64,000 bases of DNA from Paenibacillus aquistagni (GTDB taxonomy: Bacteria > Bacillota > Bacilli > Paenibacillales > Paenibacillaceae): contig NZ_FXAZ01000002.1 of NCBI RefSeq assembly GCF_900177815.1, forward strand, positions 434,001-498,000, read 5' to 3'. How positions within the stretch are numbered: the first letter of the stretch is position 1; each line of letters opens with the position of its first letter. The translations under genes and the position numbers were made by a program. Below, piece by piece: positions 1 through 9,378 of the stretch. A model generated the notes under the pieces. That model was not told the DNA's origin. It made no database searches and saw only the letters and a list, made by a program, of their open reading frames with translations.

Positions 1-282
1 GTCCAATGTCCAAGCCAAGGTCTTGGCCGCCGTAACGCCAACACGCACCCCTGTGTAGGAGCCTGGCCCAATTCCGACTGCAATGCCGTCAAGATCCTTC
101 GAAGCGATGTTCTCCAGAGCAAGCAGCTCCTGCACGATCGGAATCAGCTTGAGTGCGTGATTGCGCTCTGCAGCCGAATGCGAGGCCTGTATCACTTGGC
201 CTTTCTCTACTATCGCACAGGCAAGCGTCTTGGTTGAGGTATCCATCGCCAGAATCTTGCCTGTCTCCACTGTATGCTCCAT
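1..282 (-). CDS. tsaB: tRNA t6A biosynthesis protein TsaB (3' end outside window)
   Basis: Partial gene: the first 94 codons are present and the rest lies beyond the left edge. TsaB (YeaZ) is the scaffold partner of TsaD in the complex that attaches threonylcarbamoyl to A37 of ANN-decoding tRNAs. The N-terminus carries the ASKHA-like ILAMDTSTKTLACAI strand followed by the family signature GIGPGSYTGVRVG near residue 75. Its ATG shares one base with the stop of tsaE (TAATG), so the two are translationally coupled, as expected for partners in one pathway. Identification rests on the motifs and on the tsaE neighbour. Confidence 0.9.
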   Translation of the reverse strand, partial: MEHTVETGKILAMDTSTKTLACAIVEKGQVIQASHSAAERNHALKLIPIVQELLALENIASKDLDGIAVGIGPGSYTGVRVGVTAAKTLAWTLD

Positions 283-767
283 TATGCCATTCCACTCCGT
301 TTCCACTCATTCACCCATGCTGCATAAGGCTCTCCATATGCCGTAATTCGGATAACACGCTCCGTCTCGCCTTCATACTGAAGAAACAAATGAAGGTATT
401 GATCAGGCAGCAGCGGTGTGATGATGCTGGACCATTCCACCACCGATACCCCGTCCCCAAAGAAGTATTCATCTAGCCCCAGATCATCGGCCTCGTTCAT
501 GCTAATGCGATAGACATCCATATGATAAAAAGGCAGCTTCTCGCCTTCATATTCCTTAATAATCGTAAATGTCGGGCTATTGACCACATCCGTCACCCCA
601 AGCTCCTTGGCAAGAGCCTGAGAGAACCGTGTCTTGCCTGCTCCAAGATCTCCGTCAAGGGCAATAACCGTACCTGGAACGCAGCGCTTGGCAACAAAGG
701 CAGCAATCTGTTCGGTATCCTGCTCACTCATGGAGCGAACCGCATGCTTTGCTGATAGCAAGTTCAT
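282..767 (-). CDS. tsaE: tRNA t6A biosynthesis ATPase TsaE
   Basis: P-loop ATPase that drives the TsaB-TsaD t6A synthase. The Walker A motif GDLGAGKT lies near residue 40, followed by the TsaE signature SPTFTIIKEYEG and the aspartate-rich YHMDVYRI stretch. An upstream in-frame ATG at 824 would give 180 residues, but the ATG at 767 is preceded by AGGAGG five bases away and gives 161 residues, close to the family size, so that start is chosen. A TATAAT -10 box on the minus strand at 828-833 could serve the tsaE-tsaB pair. The next gene upstream is closed off by a terminator at 893-924. Confidence 0.92.
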   Translation of the reverse strand: MNLLSAKHAVRSMSEQDTEQIAAFVAKRCVPGTVIALDGDLGAGKTRFSQALAKELGVTDVVNSPTFTIIKEYEGEKLPFYHMDVYRISMNEADDLGLDEYFFGDGVSVVEWSSIITPLLPDQYLHLFLQYEGETERVIRITAYGEPYAAWVNEWKRSGMA

Positions 768-892
768 TTCCTCCTCCTGAATTGTCTCTGTCCGCACGGC
801 TTCTTCATACCGTCTAGTTAACAACCTATTATATCATACATCTTTCTCCCGTTATAGGAACCCCTATTCATGCGCTGCACAGAACAAACAGC

Positions 893-924
893 AAAAAACC
901 TGACGATATCGATCATCATCAGGT
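893..924 (-). terminator. Intrinsic terminator of the lpl-type transporter operon
   Basis: On the minus strand a hairpin with arms ACCTGATGAT and ATCGTCAGGT (one mismatch) is followed directly by six T. It lies about 20 bases past the stop of the permease gene that ends at 943. Confidence 0.85.
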
Positions 925-942
925 CGCATTTGCCTGTAGCAG

Positions 943-1821
943 CTATTCTTTGATTGCACCAATCATAACACCCTTTACAAAGTACTTCTGCAAAAATGGA
1001 TACAGCACTAGAATGGGAACGGTTGCGACCACAATCGTGGCGTACTTGATCGTTTCACCGATCGGCATCGTATCGGCAGCATTCGTTCCGGTCATCATGC
1101 TGTCTGTGCTGTTCGTAATCAGAATCTCACGCAGTACTAGCTGCAGCGGATAGAGCTCCCGATCACGCAGGTAGATCAAAGCGTTAAACCATGAATTCCA
1201 ATGCCCGACCCCGTAGAAGAGAATCATAACCGCGATAACAGGTAGAGACAGCGGCAGAATAATACGGAATAGCACCGTAAAGTCGTTGGCGCCATCAAGC
1301 TTCGCAGACTCCTCCAAGCTGATCGGCACACCATGAAAAGCAGTCCGCATAATAATCAAGTTAAAGGCGCTAATGGCGCCTGGGATAATGAGTGCCCAGA
1401 GAGAATCAAGCATCCCAAGCTCGGATACCAGCAAATAGTTCGGAATCAAGCCCCCAGAGAAAAACATGGTGAACACGATAAAAAACATAATCGGGTTCTT
1501 CCACATCACATTCTGTCTGGACAACCCGTACGCGCCAAGGGCGGTCATGAATACATTAATCAAGGTTCCAACCGTTACAACAAACAACGTATTCATATAA
1601 CCTTGAAGAATCATGGGATTATCCAATACGCGGACGTACGCATCCAGATTGAAGCCTTCTGGCAGCCAGATCAAGCCGCGCTGCTTTACGATCCAAGATG
1701 GATCACTAAAAGATGCGATCAGAACATAATAAAACGGGTATAACGTAACGAGGCACAGCAAGATCATAAACAGAATATTAAAAACTTCGAAGACCCGCTC
1801 CCCAATGCTTAGTTTATTCAC
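943..1821 (-). CDS. Carbohydrate ABC transporter permease, LplC type
   Basis: Second inner-membrane subunit of a CUT1-class sugar importer, 292 residues with about six hydrophobic segments. The cytoplasmic EAA loop that contacts the ATPase reads EESAKLDGANDFTVLFRIILPLS, near residue 170, and the C-terminus ends KGVMIGAIKE as in LplC/YtcP proteins. The start is a GTG with AAAGGAGGG eight bases upstream. It is the last gene of a unit running binding protein, LplB-like permease, this permease. No ATP-binding gene is present, so a shared MsmX-type ATPase encoded elsewhere is likely. The substrate cannot be read from sequence; oligosaccharides or uronic-acid sugars are usual for this family. Confidence 0.9.
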   Translation of the reverse strand: MNKLSIGERVFEVFNILFMILLCLVTLYPFYYVLIASFSDPSWIVKQRGLIWLPEGFNLDAYVRVLDNPMILQGYMNTLFVVTVGTLINVFMTALGAYGLSRQNVMWKNPIMFFIVFTMFFSGGLIPNYLLVSELGMLDSLWALIIPGAISAFNLIIMRTAFHGVPISLEESAKLDGANDFTVLFRIILPLSLPVIAVMILFYGVGHWNSWFNALIYLRDRELYPLQLVLREILITNSTDSMMTGTNAADTMPIGETIKYATIVVATVPILVLYPFLQKYFVKGVMIGAIKE

Positions 1822-1861
1822 GATTGGCTCCCTCCTTTAAGTATGCGCTTCCACATTGAAG

Positions 1862-2827
1862 CTACCATAGCTTCGTCTCACTCATTCTTCGGCTCACCCG
1901 ATTGGCGAGGATCAGAAGGGAGAAGTTGATTAAGGAATTAAACAAGCCAATCGCCGTACTATAGCTGTAGTTAGACTCCAATAGGCCTTTGCGGTAGACA
2001 TAGGTTCCAATGACATCTGCCGTCTCGTACGTTGATGAATTGTACATCAGCAAAATTTTATCCGTGCTAACGCTCATAATGCTGCCCATTTGCAAAATAA
2101 GCAGAATAATGATGGTGGATGTAATGCCCGGAATCGTAATGTGCAGCACCTGCCTCCACTTGTTGGCGCCGTCCACTTTGGCAGCTTCATACAGCGAAGG
2201 ATCGATGTTCGAGATCGCGGCAAGATAAATGATCGTTCCCCAGCCTACTCCCTGCCAAATGCCTGAGGTAATATAAATGGTTCGGAACCATTCCGGCTCG
2301 CGCAGATAAGCAACGGCCTCAACACCAAACATGCCAAGGATGTTGTTGATCAGTCCGTCACGGGCCAAGAAATCAACGAGCATTCCCACGATGACAACGA
2401 TCGAGATGAAGTGCGGAATATACGTAATCGTTTGTACTGCCCGCTTGAAAAAATGCTGCCTGATCTCATTCATTAAAAGGGCAAGGATAATAGGAGCTGG
2501 AAAAGCAAAGAGCAGTTCATACAGGCTTAAGAGCAGCGTATTGCGTACAATCCGCCAGAAAAAGAAGCTGTTGAAAAATTCCTCAAAGTACTTGAATCCT
2601 ACCCATGGGCTTCCTGCAAAGCCGAGGGCCGCTGAATAATCTTTGAAGGCAATTTGCACCCCATACATCGGGCCATAATGAAACACGGCGTAATAGAGCA
2701 CCACTGGCAGCAGCATCAGGTAGACGTAGCGATTCATCTTCGCATCACGCCATATCCGCTGCATGAGGGTCTTGTCCCGTATCTCCTTTATGGGTGCTTG
2801 GGACGTTGATTTCTCAAGTGCTGGCAT
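1862..2827 (-). CDS. Sugar ABC transporter permease, LplB type
   Basis: First permease of the importer, 321 residues. It has a cytoplasmic N-tail, six predicted membrane segments and the EAA-like loop LYEAAKVDGANKWRQVLHITIPG near residue 220. It ends in RVSRRMSETKLW, matching the LplB-style C-terminus of its paralogue at 58.7-59.7 kb. A perfect AAGGAGG lies eight bases before the ATG. The 123 bases separating it from the upstream binding-protein gene contain a strong stem-loop, so it is probably made in smaller amounts than the binding protein. It pairs with the LplC-type permease 40 bases downstream. Confidence 0.9.
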   Translation of the reverse strand: MPALEKSTSQAPIKEIRDKTLMQRIWRDAKMNRYVYLMLLPVVLYYAVFHYGPMYGVQIAFKDYSAALGFAGSPWVGFKYFEEFFNSFFFWRIVRNTLLLSLYELLFAFPAPIILALLMNEIRQHFFKRAVQTITYIPHFISIVVIVGMLVDFLARDGLINNILGMFGVEAVAYLREPEWFRTIYITSGIWQGVGWGTIIYLAAISNIDPSLYEAAKVDGANKWRQVLHITIPGITSTIIILLILQMGSIMSVSTDKILLMYNSSTYETADVIGTYVYRKGLLESNYSYSTAIGLFNSLINFSLLILANRVSRRMSETKLW

Positions 2828-2883
2828 CTGTCGAACCTCCTTAGAGAAAAAGAACCTTTCCTTCTAGTAGTGAAGAAAATGAC

Positions 2884-2908
2884 GTGCCGGAAGCTAAGCC
2901 TCCGACAC
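2884..2908 (-). terminator. Intercistronic stem-loop after the binding-protein gene
   Basis: The minus strand forms an 11-bp stem with a TTA loop (arms GTGTCGGAGGC and GCTTCCGGCAC, with G-T pairs) followed by a T-rich but interrupted run. Its place between binding protein and permease suggests partial termination or protection of the upstream mRNA, a common way to make excess binding protein. That role is an inference. Confidence 0.6.
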
Positions 2909-2950
2909 GATTCCAACCATCGTTCATCCATAGTCGTTGCGGCAGATGGA

Positions 2951-4594
2951 TTACCGCTTGTTATAACGGTCCAATCCTGCTTGGCGAATCTTGATTGCCT
3001 CTTCGATGCCCATGGATTTGATCGTTTCTACGAACTTGTCGTAGTTCTCCATCGGTTCTGCACCCATAATGAATTTATTGACCATCTCACTCTTATACGT
3101 ATCAATATCCGTCATAATCGAAGCATAAGTCGAGCTTTCTTCTGAAGTTGGCGTGATTGGAGGCAGAATCTTGCTGTGATCGGCATCAAGCCAGTTCTTC
3201 ATCGCTTCCTTCTGCTCCGGCAAGGAGACATATTGTTCGATATAGCGTTTGTCCTGAACGAATGGACCTGACCAGCTAACCGGCATATATTTGCTCAAGG
3301 CTTGTGCCATTGGGAGTCCATCCGGGTTGTTCGTTACATCCTCAGTATAAGTTGGATAACCATCCTTCATCGTATAGCTCTTGCCTTCAACACCGAAGTT
3401 AAAGAGCATATGCCCTTCTTCGCTGTATTTGTAATCCAGCCATTTTACGATCTGCTCAGGATTGGATACAGATGCGCTGATGGCAGCGCCAACCCCTTGG
3501 AATGGAGGGTCCTGCTGTCCGAGCGACTTCTGTCCGGCAATCCCTGTTGGATAGACCGTACCGACAAGCTTAAAGTTCGGGTCCTTTTCCTTCATTAAGG
3601 ACATATAGCGCCCCACACCAGAGCCATTATAGGTAACGAGAGAACCAAGGATGTCACCCGTCATCTTCGCATCCTGCAGCTTGCCGTCTGTGGTTGCATA
3701 GTCCTTATCGAGCAGGCCTTCTTTATACCAGCGGCTGAAGGTCGTCAGGAATTCCTTATAGCCAGGTTCTATCGGACCATACTTCACCACATTATTTTCC
3801 TGATAGAAGCCGTCCATAACACCATAAGAACCATAGAAGGCAACGTTCATGTCTCGCATCAAGAAAGGAATCTCATCCTTCTGGCCATTGCCGTTCGGAT
3901 CGCCGTCACGAAATGCAATCAGCACCTTCTCCCATTCTTCGATCGACGTCGGCACCTCAAGTCCCAGCTTATCCAGCCAATCCTTGCGCAGCACCGGTCC
4001 CATGAAGGTGAGGAGCTCCTCGTCAGGACGAAGGAATGGGAAGACATAGATATTGCCTTCATCCGTCGTGATCATCTTTTTCAGGTCAGGCCGGTCATTC
4101 AATACTTTGGTCAAATTCGGGGCGTACTGTTCAATCCATTCATTCAAACGAAGAATGCGCTTATCCTTAATCGCCTGGTCAGGCCCCTTGGCTACACTGC
4201 TCCACGTATACTCGATGACATCAGGGAGTGTTCCCGATGCCAGCATAAGGTTGAATTGATCCTGCACACCATTGCCTGCAGGCGGATGTTGGAAGGTCAC
4301 CTTTGTCTTTGTAATCTTCTCCAGCTCTTGGTAGGCCCCCATCTCGCTAAAGTCCTTCAATACCGTGTTGGCATTGCCTAACCCAGCCCAATACGTAATC
4401 GCTTCTGGATAAGGAACCTCATCGAAAGTCAGCGGCTTTGCACCGTCTTCTTGCTTCGTTCCTTGCTCTGCCGGCTTGCTAGGGCTGCATGCTGCAAACA
4501 TGCTCATGATCATGACTAAGGAAATGGTTAGTGCACATAATTGACGCCACGAATATCGTTTCAACGAAATGACCCCCCATATGTTTTTGGCCAC
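2951..4594 (-). CDS. Extracellular sugar-binding lipoprotein (LplA-like)
   Basis: Solute-binding protein of the importer, anchored by lipid to the outer face of the membrane, 547 residues. The signal peptide ends in the lipobox MFAAC with the lipidated cysteine at residue 36, followed by a polar linker and a large type-1 binding fold. The insert DGDPNGNGQKDEIPF near residue 230 is the calcium-binding-like loop seen in many Paenibacillus LplA proteins. The listed start is a GTG with GGAGG about nine bases upstream. A TTG eleven codons in, with GGGGGG eight bases upstream, would give a more typical signal peptide and is an equally reasonable start. First gene of its unit; the promoter carries a cre-like site. 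Confidence 0.92.
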   Translation of the reverse strand: MAKNIWGVISLKRYSWRQLCALTISLVMIMSMFAACSPSKPAEQGTKQEDGAKPLTFDEVPYPEAITYWAGLGNANTVLKDFSEMGAYQELEKITKTKVTFQHPPAGNGVQDQFNLMLASGTLPDVIEYTWSSVAKGPDQAIKDKRILRLNEWIEQYAPNLTKVLNDRPDLKKMITTDEGNIYVFPFLRPDEELLTFMGPVLRKDWLDKLGLEVPTSIEEWEKVLIAFRDGDPNGNGQKDEIPFLMRDMNVAFYGSYGVMDGFYQENNVVKYGPIEPGYKEFLTTFSRWYKEGLLDKDYATTDGKLQDAKMTGDILGSLVTYNGSGVGRYMSLMKEKDPNFKLVGTVYPTGIAGQKSLGQQDPPFQGVGAAISASVSNPEQIVKWLDYKYSEEGHMLFNFGVEGKSYTMKDGYPTYTEDVTNNPDGLPMAQALSKYMPVSWSGPFVQDKRYIEQYVSLPEQKEAMKNWLDADHSKILPPITPTSEESSTYASIMTDIDTYKSEMVNKFIMGAEPMENYDKFVETIKSMGIEEAIKIRQAGLDRYNKR

Positions 4595-4642
4595 CGGAAT
4601 CGTCCTCCGCTTAACCTGCTTTCACTATATCGAGCTGCCATC

Positions 4643-4665
4643 ATTATAGAAAGTAAACGTTTTCA
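4643..4665 (-). promoter_or_regulatory. Promoter -10 box with overlapping cre (CcpA) site
   Basis: On the minus strand a perfect TATAAT (4643-4648) sits about 50 bases before the binding-protein start. Just upstream, within the would-be -35/-10 spacer, is TGAAAACGTTTACT (4652-4665), 13 of 14 matches to the catabolite-responsive element consensus TGWNANCGNTNWCA. The -35 hexamer is poor. This placement would let CcpA block RNA polymerase when preferred sugars are present. Confidence 0.65.
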
Positions 4666-4725
4666 ACATTGATTTACCGCCTATATCATCACCGGTTAAA
4701 CAGATTTAAGATCGATTTACCACGA

Positions 4726-7065
4726 TTAAGATTCCTTTTTTTGCTCCAGCATTTCTCGGTATTGGCCGGGGGTAATGCCTTCATTTTTTTTGAAAAAACG
4801 ATGGAAGCCCACATCGCTTGAATATCCGATGCGCGCTGCGATTTCAGTTAAGGTCAGCGTCCGATCCGCCAGCATTTCCTTGGACTTCTCCATTCTTAAA
4901 GTGGCAATGTATTCGGTTATGTTAATGCCGCTGTACTTTTTGAAAAAGGAGGATACATAGGGCGGCGTCATCTTGAACTCCTCCGCCATGGTCGCCAAGC
5001 TTAGATTCGGGTGATCGTAATGCTCTTCAATAAAGGCCTTCATTCTTTGATACAGCCGATCATGGTGGTCTGTGCGCTCGCCTTCGATATAGCTGCTGAG
5101 CAGCAAATAGCGCTTAATGATCTGATCTGCGATCGCATCGATGGACAAGACTCGCTGATCGATCGCAGCCGGATCAATCGTTTCTCCAAACACCTGCTGA
5201 TCTTCAATTTGCAAGCTGTTGAGGATCTTCATAATCGTGGTAATCAGGTCAATCGATAAGCATCTGACACTTGAAGGCGTCATCATCTCCTGCTGCCAAT
5301 TCAACTCGAAGATATGACGAAGCAAACGTTCCACCTGCTCCCCTTCCCCGCTCTTCACCAGATTCATAAGCTGAATCTCCGTCTCAATCGGATAGTGATA
5401 GAAGGTGGACTTCACCGTGCGTATCTCTTCAAAATAAACCAGCGATGAGGTACCGTGGATGATCCAATAATCCAGTGCGGTCATCGCTTCTCCATAAGCA
5501 ATGCTGATCTTGTCGCTTCCTTGATGTGTAGAGCTTACCCCGATGGCAATGGACATGCGAAAGCGCTGATGCACGGCTGCCTGCATGCTCTCAAGAAATT
5601 CATCCTTCATCCGCTCAAGCGATGCGGTAGCATCCGGCAGATTGAGCAGCACCGCCAACCGATCGCGCTCAAGCTCTACCATATACCCTTCTTCATTTAA
5701 TAATTCCTGCCCGAGATTCATAAGCACAAACCGAGCAAGTCCCCATTCCCGCTCTGTATCTCCGGTAATAAAGCCTGAGCAGTCAATAATATCGATCAGA
5801 ATAACACAATAGTAGGGATGACTAAGCTCGACTCCCATAAAGCCGAATGTCTCCGGAACACCTTGCGTGAGATCAACATGCCCACGAATAAGGCGTGACA
5901 AGAAATTGGCCTTCAGCACCGGTGATTGCTCCGCCAGCGTTTGCCTTAGTTTCTCTTCCTCATCCATTGTGTGAAGCACGGACTGTTTGATTAATTCATA
6001 TTCATCGCGATAACGCATCTCCTTCGGCGCTCGGTGAGCAAGAACCTTAATCACCTCTCGAAGCGGCTGATAGTAGCGATAGGCCATGATGTAGGACAGC
6101 AGTAGACCTGCAAGGAGGCCGATGCTGATGACAACCATCGTCCACTTTTTGAATACCAATACGTCCTTCAATACGATCGTCTCTGGAATAACGGATAAAT
6201 AACGCCAGCCATTGCTGCCGTTCACTTCACTTACAATCATGGACTGTCCGCCTAATTCAATCTTGTGATAAGCGCCGCCCTGCTTTATTTCCTTCACAAG
6301 GTCCCAGTTCATCTGGCTGTTTAATGTGGACATGAGAATCTGCCCCTGCTGATTCAAGATGGCAAAGGAACCATCGCTCACGCCCTCAATCTGTGTAAGC
6401 ATCTGCCTTAATCGATCCTCAGGAATTAACACGACAAGCTGCCCCTTGATATCCGATATATCATTGTAAGGCAAAGATTGGACATAGGTGATGGCGCGCA
6501 TGTTCAGATTAAGCTCATTAAGCGCCTCAGAGGGCAAATAGACTTGATGATGAAGCCCCCGAAGCAGCTGGTTTACAACCCACTCTTTGGACTGGTCCCG
6601 ATAGGATAGGATGGAGGAAAAATACAGGTCTGCATCCGCTTTCATTTCTGGCGACAGCACCGTATCATTCCCCTGGAAATAGATAAAGAAATCATCGATG
6701 AAGCTGCTCGTGCTTTTGTACTTTTTCAGCTCCTTTAAGGTATCGATAACCTTCAGCCGCTGCTCAATCGTGTCTTTGCCAGCGTTATTTAACAGCCAGT
6801 TGATTGTCGGATCAATCGCAATCTGATTGGTCAGCTGATCAATGTCCTGCAGCCTTGATTCGGTAATCTGCCTGAATTGCTCCATTAAACCGGTATTGGT
6901 TCGTATTGCATTCTGAACCATGGACTGCTCCACCTGCTGGTAGAACACCCCTCCAATCGATACGGGAATCAATACGATAGAGAGATAAGATAGAAAGATC
7001 GTAACGAACACACTTCTACGAGTCATTTTGCTGCCCGGCATGCGTCCTGCCTTTATCAAAGCCAT
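4726..7065 (-). CDS. Membrane-bound AraC-family regulator with extracellular sensor
   Basis: A 779-residue one-component regulator. Transmembrane segments lie near residues 19-41 and 305-327 and flank an extracytoplasmic Cache-like sensor. A cytoplasmic linker follows, then a C-terminal AraC/XylS DNA-binding domain (about 675-775) with two helix-turn-helix motifs: LATMAEEFKMTPPYVSSFFKK and LTEIAARIGYSSDVGFHRFFKK. GAGGGG six bases before the ATG supports the start. It is read just upstream of, and in the same direction as, the sugar-binding lipoprotein gene. By the usual arrangement in Paenibacillus it activates that importer on sensing a sugar or the loaded binding protein. The ligand is unknown. 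Confidence 0.88.
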   Translation of the reverse strand: MALIKAGRMPGSKMTRRSVFVTIFLSYLSIVLIPVSIGGVFYQQVEQSMVQNAIRTNTGLMEQFRQITESRLQDIDQLTNQIAIDPTINWLLNNAGKDTIEQRLKVIDTLKELKKYKSTSSFIDDFFIYFQGNDTVLSPEMKADADLYFSSILSYRDQSKEWVVNQLLRGLHHQVYLPSEALNELNLNMRAITYVQSLPYNDISDIKGQLVVLIPEDRLRQMLTQIEGVSDGSFAILNQQGQILMSTLNSQMNWDLVKEIKQGGAYHKIELGGQSMIVSEVNGSNGWRYLSVIPETIVLKDVLVFKKWTMVVISIGLLAGLLLSYIMAYRYYQPLREVIKVLAHRAPKEMRYRDEYELIKQSVLHTMDEEEKLRQTLAEQSPVLKANFLSRLIRGHVDLTQGVPETFGFMGVELSHPYYCVILIDIIDCSGFITGDTEREWGLARFVLMNLGQELLNEEGYMVELERDRLAVLLNLPDATASLERMKDEFLESMQAAVHQRFRMSIAIGVSSTHQGSDKISIAYGEAMTALDYWIIHGTSSLVYFEEIRTVKSTFYHYPIETEIQLMNLVKSGEGEQVERLLRHIFELNWQQEMMTPSSVRCLSIDLITTIMKILNSLQIEDQQVFGETIDPAAIDQRVLSIDAIADQIIKRYLLLSSYIEGERTDHHDRLYQRMKAFIEEHYDHPNLSLATMAEEFKMTPPYVSSFFKKYSGINITEYIATLRMEKSKEMLADRTLTLTEIAARIGYSSDVGFHRFFKKNEGITPGQYREMLEQKKES

Positions 7066-7191
7066 TTATGTCCCCTCTTCCCATCGGATCTGTAACAAGC
7101 TCAGCTGCCCTTGCGATGTGGTGATAAATTCCATTTTACATGGAAAAACCTTGAATACCACCTCGATTTTTTGTTTTCGACAATCACGCAC

Positions 7192-7222
7192 AAAAAAACC
7201 TGCTTGTACAAGCAGGTTTTTT
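7192..7222. terminator. Bidirectional intrinsic terminator after ptsG
   Basis: A perfect 20-bp palindrome ACCTGCTTGTACAAGCAGGT is flanked by an A-run on its left and a T-run on its right, so it can end transcription on both strands. Its main job is probably to terminate ptsG, which ends 60-80 bases away on the minus strand. Confidence 0.9.
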
Positions 7223-7280
7223 ACGCTGGGTGAGCACCGTCTGATGCTGCTGCAAATGATAAAGGCAGATTGGTCTGTGG

Positions 7281-8870
7281 CTATTTCAGCTCGTCTTCCG
7301 AAGGCCGTTCGGAGGAATCCTGCTTCTCTACGCTTTCCTCAGTCGATAAATCCATCGACTCCTGCGTAATCAGCTCATGAATTTGATGCTTGATCGTTTC
7401 CGAACGTGTGCCAAATATCGCTTGTACGCTGTTGCCTACTTCAAGAACGCCCGAAGCCCCGAGCTCCTTCAGCCGTTCCTTATTGACATCTTGGGCATCC
7501 TTAACCTGCACCCGCAAGCGTGTAATGCAGGCATCAAGCGAAGAAATATTATCTTTGCCCCCAAGCGCCGTTAGAATGCCGCGCGGAAGCTCCGAGGATG
7601 CTGTCGAGCTCGCCGCTGCAGTAGCGGTCTGCACCTCTCTGCCCGGCGTGCGCAAATTGAATTTGCGTATGGCAAAGCGAAATCCAAAATAATAAATGAC
7701 CGCAAGCACAAGCCCAACAGGAATAACGAGCCAATAAGGCGTTCGATTCTGAAGTACGCCAAACAATAAATAATCAATGACGCCTCCAGAGAAGGTCATC
7801 CCGATTTTGACGCCAAGCAAATGCATGGTAAGGAAGGACAAGCCGGCAAAAAACACATGGACCACGAACAGCATGGGAGCCACAAATAAAAAGGAGAATT
7901 CAAGCGGCTCTGTAATTCCTGTTAGAAAAGACGTCAATGCTGCTGAGCCCATCAGCCCCGCGACAATCGCTTTGTTTTCCTTTCTCGCCTCATGGTAGAT
8001 CGCCAATGCCGCTGCGGGAAGGCCAAACATCATGAATGGGAATTTGCCTGTCATAAAGGTTCCTGCAGTGAGGGGCACGCCATCCTTCAGCTGCTCGAAA
8101 AAGATTTTTTGATCTCCGCGCACAATGACGCCGGCTTTATTGACATATTCACCGAACTCAAACCAGAATGGCGCATAGAAGATATGGTGAAGTCCAAACG
8201 GGATCAGCGCACGCTCACATATGCCAAATATAAAGGCGGCCAAAGCTCGGTTGGAATCGATCAGCGAATGCGAGAATGTATTTAACCCATGCTGAATGGG
8301 CGGCCATATAAAGACCATCACAATCCCTATTAGCAGAGATGTCACCGCCGTAATAATCGGGACAAATCGCTTTCCAGCAAAGAATCCAAGATAGGATGGC
8401 AGCTCTATGGTAAAGAAGCGCTTATACAGCACAGCAGCCACAATACCGATGATGATCCCCCCGAATACTCCCGTCTGCAGTGTCGGTATCCCTTGAAGGA
8501 CGGCATAAGCTGAATTCGAAGCTACCGTTTCCGGTGTTACATTCATCATGACCTTCATGGTAACGTTCATGACAAAATATCCGATAATGGCTGCAAGCCC
8601 CGCTACGCCATCTCCTCCAGCAAGACCAATCGCCACCCCAACTGCGAACAAGAGAGACAAATTGTCAAACACGATGCCGCCTGCCTGCTCCATCACGCTC
8701 GTGACGATCATAACGGTTCCGTTAGCAAGCCATGGCACGCGTTCAATCATATCTGGATTCTGAAGGGCATTGCCGATTCCAAGCAGTATTCCCGCTGCAG
8801 GAAGAATCGCCACTGGCAGCATGAGCGCCTTGCCAACCTTCTGAAGGACTCCAAAAGCCGACTTGAACAT
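7281..8870 (-). CDS. ptsG: Glucose PTS permease, EIICB-Glc
   Basis: Imports and phosphorylates glucose, 529 residues. The EIIC membrane domain (about 1-395) follows B. subtilis PtsG closely, including [34 protein letters not shown] and [23 protein letters not shown]. The EIIB domain carries the phosphorylated cysteine in DACITRLR near residue 448. The protein ends soon after EIIB, so the EIIA domain fused in B. subtilis is missing and must be supplied in trans. A longer reading frame starts at 8939, but the ATG at 8870 has AAGGTGG four bases upstream and matches the PtsG N-terminus [10 protein letters not shown]. Three 14-bp direct repeats lie in its leader. Confidence 0.93.
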   Translation of the reverse strand: MFKSAFGVLQKVGKALMLPVAILPAAGILLGIGNALQNPDMIERVPWLANGTVMIVTSVMEQAGGIVFDNLSLLFAVGVAIGLAGGDGVAGLAAIIGYFVMNVTMKVMMNVTPETVASNSAYAVLQGIPTLQTGVFGGIIIGIVAAVLYKRFFTIELPSYLGFFAGKRFVPIITAVTSLLIGIVMVFIWPPIQHGLNTFSHSLIDSNRALAAFIFGICERALIPFGLHHIFYAPFWFEFGEYVNKAGVIVRGDQKIFFEQLKDGVPLTAGTFMTGKFPFMMFGLPAAALAIYHEARKENKAIVAGLMGSAALTSFLTGITEPLEFSFLFVAPMLFVVHVFFAGLSFLTMHLLGVKIGMTFSGGVIDYLLFGVLQNRTPYWLVIPVGLVLAVIYYFGFRFAIRKFNLRTPGREVQTATAAASSTASSELPRGILTALGGKDNISSLDACITRLRVQVKDAQDVNKERLKELGASGVLEVGNSVQAIFGTRSETIKHQIHELITQESMDLSTEESVEKQDSSERPSEDELK

Positions 8871-8927
8871 ATATCCACCTTCTCTTAGGTTTGATGCAGC
8901 AGGGCTTCCAACACTGTCGGAGCCCTG

Positions 8928-8969
8928 CTTGTCCTGCACTTCTTGTCTTGTACTTCTTGTCTTGTACTG
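8928..8969 (-). repeat. Three tandem 14-bp repeats in the ptsG leader
   Basis: Three adjacent 14-base units read on the minus strand: CAGTACAAGACAAG, AAGTACAAGACAAG and AAGTGCAGGACAAG. They lie between sspH and the ptsG start. An imperfect hairpin with arms GCAGGGC/GCCCTGC (about 8896-8928), without a T-tract, sits between the repeats and the gene. The function is unknown; the repeats could be binding sites, a spacer or replication slippage. Confidence 0.7.
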
Positions 8970-9023
8970 CTGCTTATGATAAAGGGCATCCCTTTGAACT
9001 CATTAGGCAGCATTACGCTTCAT

Positions 9024-9206
9024 TCATCCCTCTTGCAGACGCTCGACCTTCACTGTCTCTGTATTCGTTGGGCGAGTGCCCACCTGTACAGTCGCCATCT
9101 CATTGGCTAGGTCTACGTTCTCAATCCACACGGAATGTTCTCCATCCAGCAGCACTGGAACGGTATCCTTCATTTCATATATTTGCTGTGCTCGTTCTGC
9201 TTTCAT
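9024..9206 (-). CDS. sspH: Small acid-soluble spore protein, H type
   Basis: A 60-residue minor spore protein of the SspH family, made in the forespore. It starts MKAERAQQIYEMKDTVPVLLD and has the SspH-like core VWIENVDLANEMATVQV before ending VKVERLQEG. The in-frame ATG at 9260 is rejected because the ATG at 9206 has a perfect AGGAGG seven bases upstream and gives the family length. It is divergent from the ku operon across 172 bases, so both may be switched on by sporulation sigma factors. The exact role of SspH in the spore is not established. Confidence 0.85.
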   Translation of the reverse strand: MKAERAQQIYEMKDTVPVLLDGEHSVWIENVDLANEMATVQVGTRPTNTETVKVERLQEG

Positions 9207-9313
9207 TCTGTTACCTCCTATCTGCCATACTGCTACGTTTAAGTTCCTATGCATGTACATTCATAAGATGGCACGTTTCTTCCATCTTCATGCATCCTTG
9301 GTGTTCTCTTTCA

Positions 9314-9343
9314 AGGGTAAAAGCAGGTCGAAAGCGCATATTA
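9314..9343 (+). promoter_or_regulatory. Weak candidate forespore (sigma-G-like) promoter for ku
   Basis: CATATTA at 9337-9343 matches the sigma-G -10 consensus CATACTA at six of seven positions. AGGGTA lies 17 bases upstream but matches the -35 poorly. In B. subtilis the ku-ligD operon is expressed in the forespore under sigma-G, which makes the site plausible. Confidence 0.3.
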
Positions 9344-9378
9344 TACGTAAATCCCAATAAAGGCAGGAGGCGTAGTCC

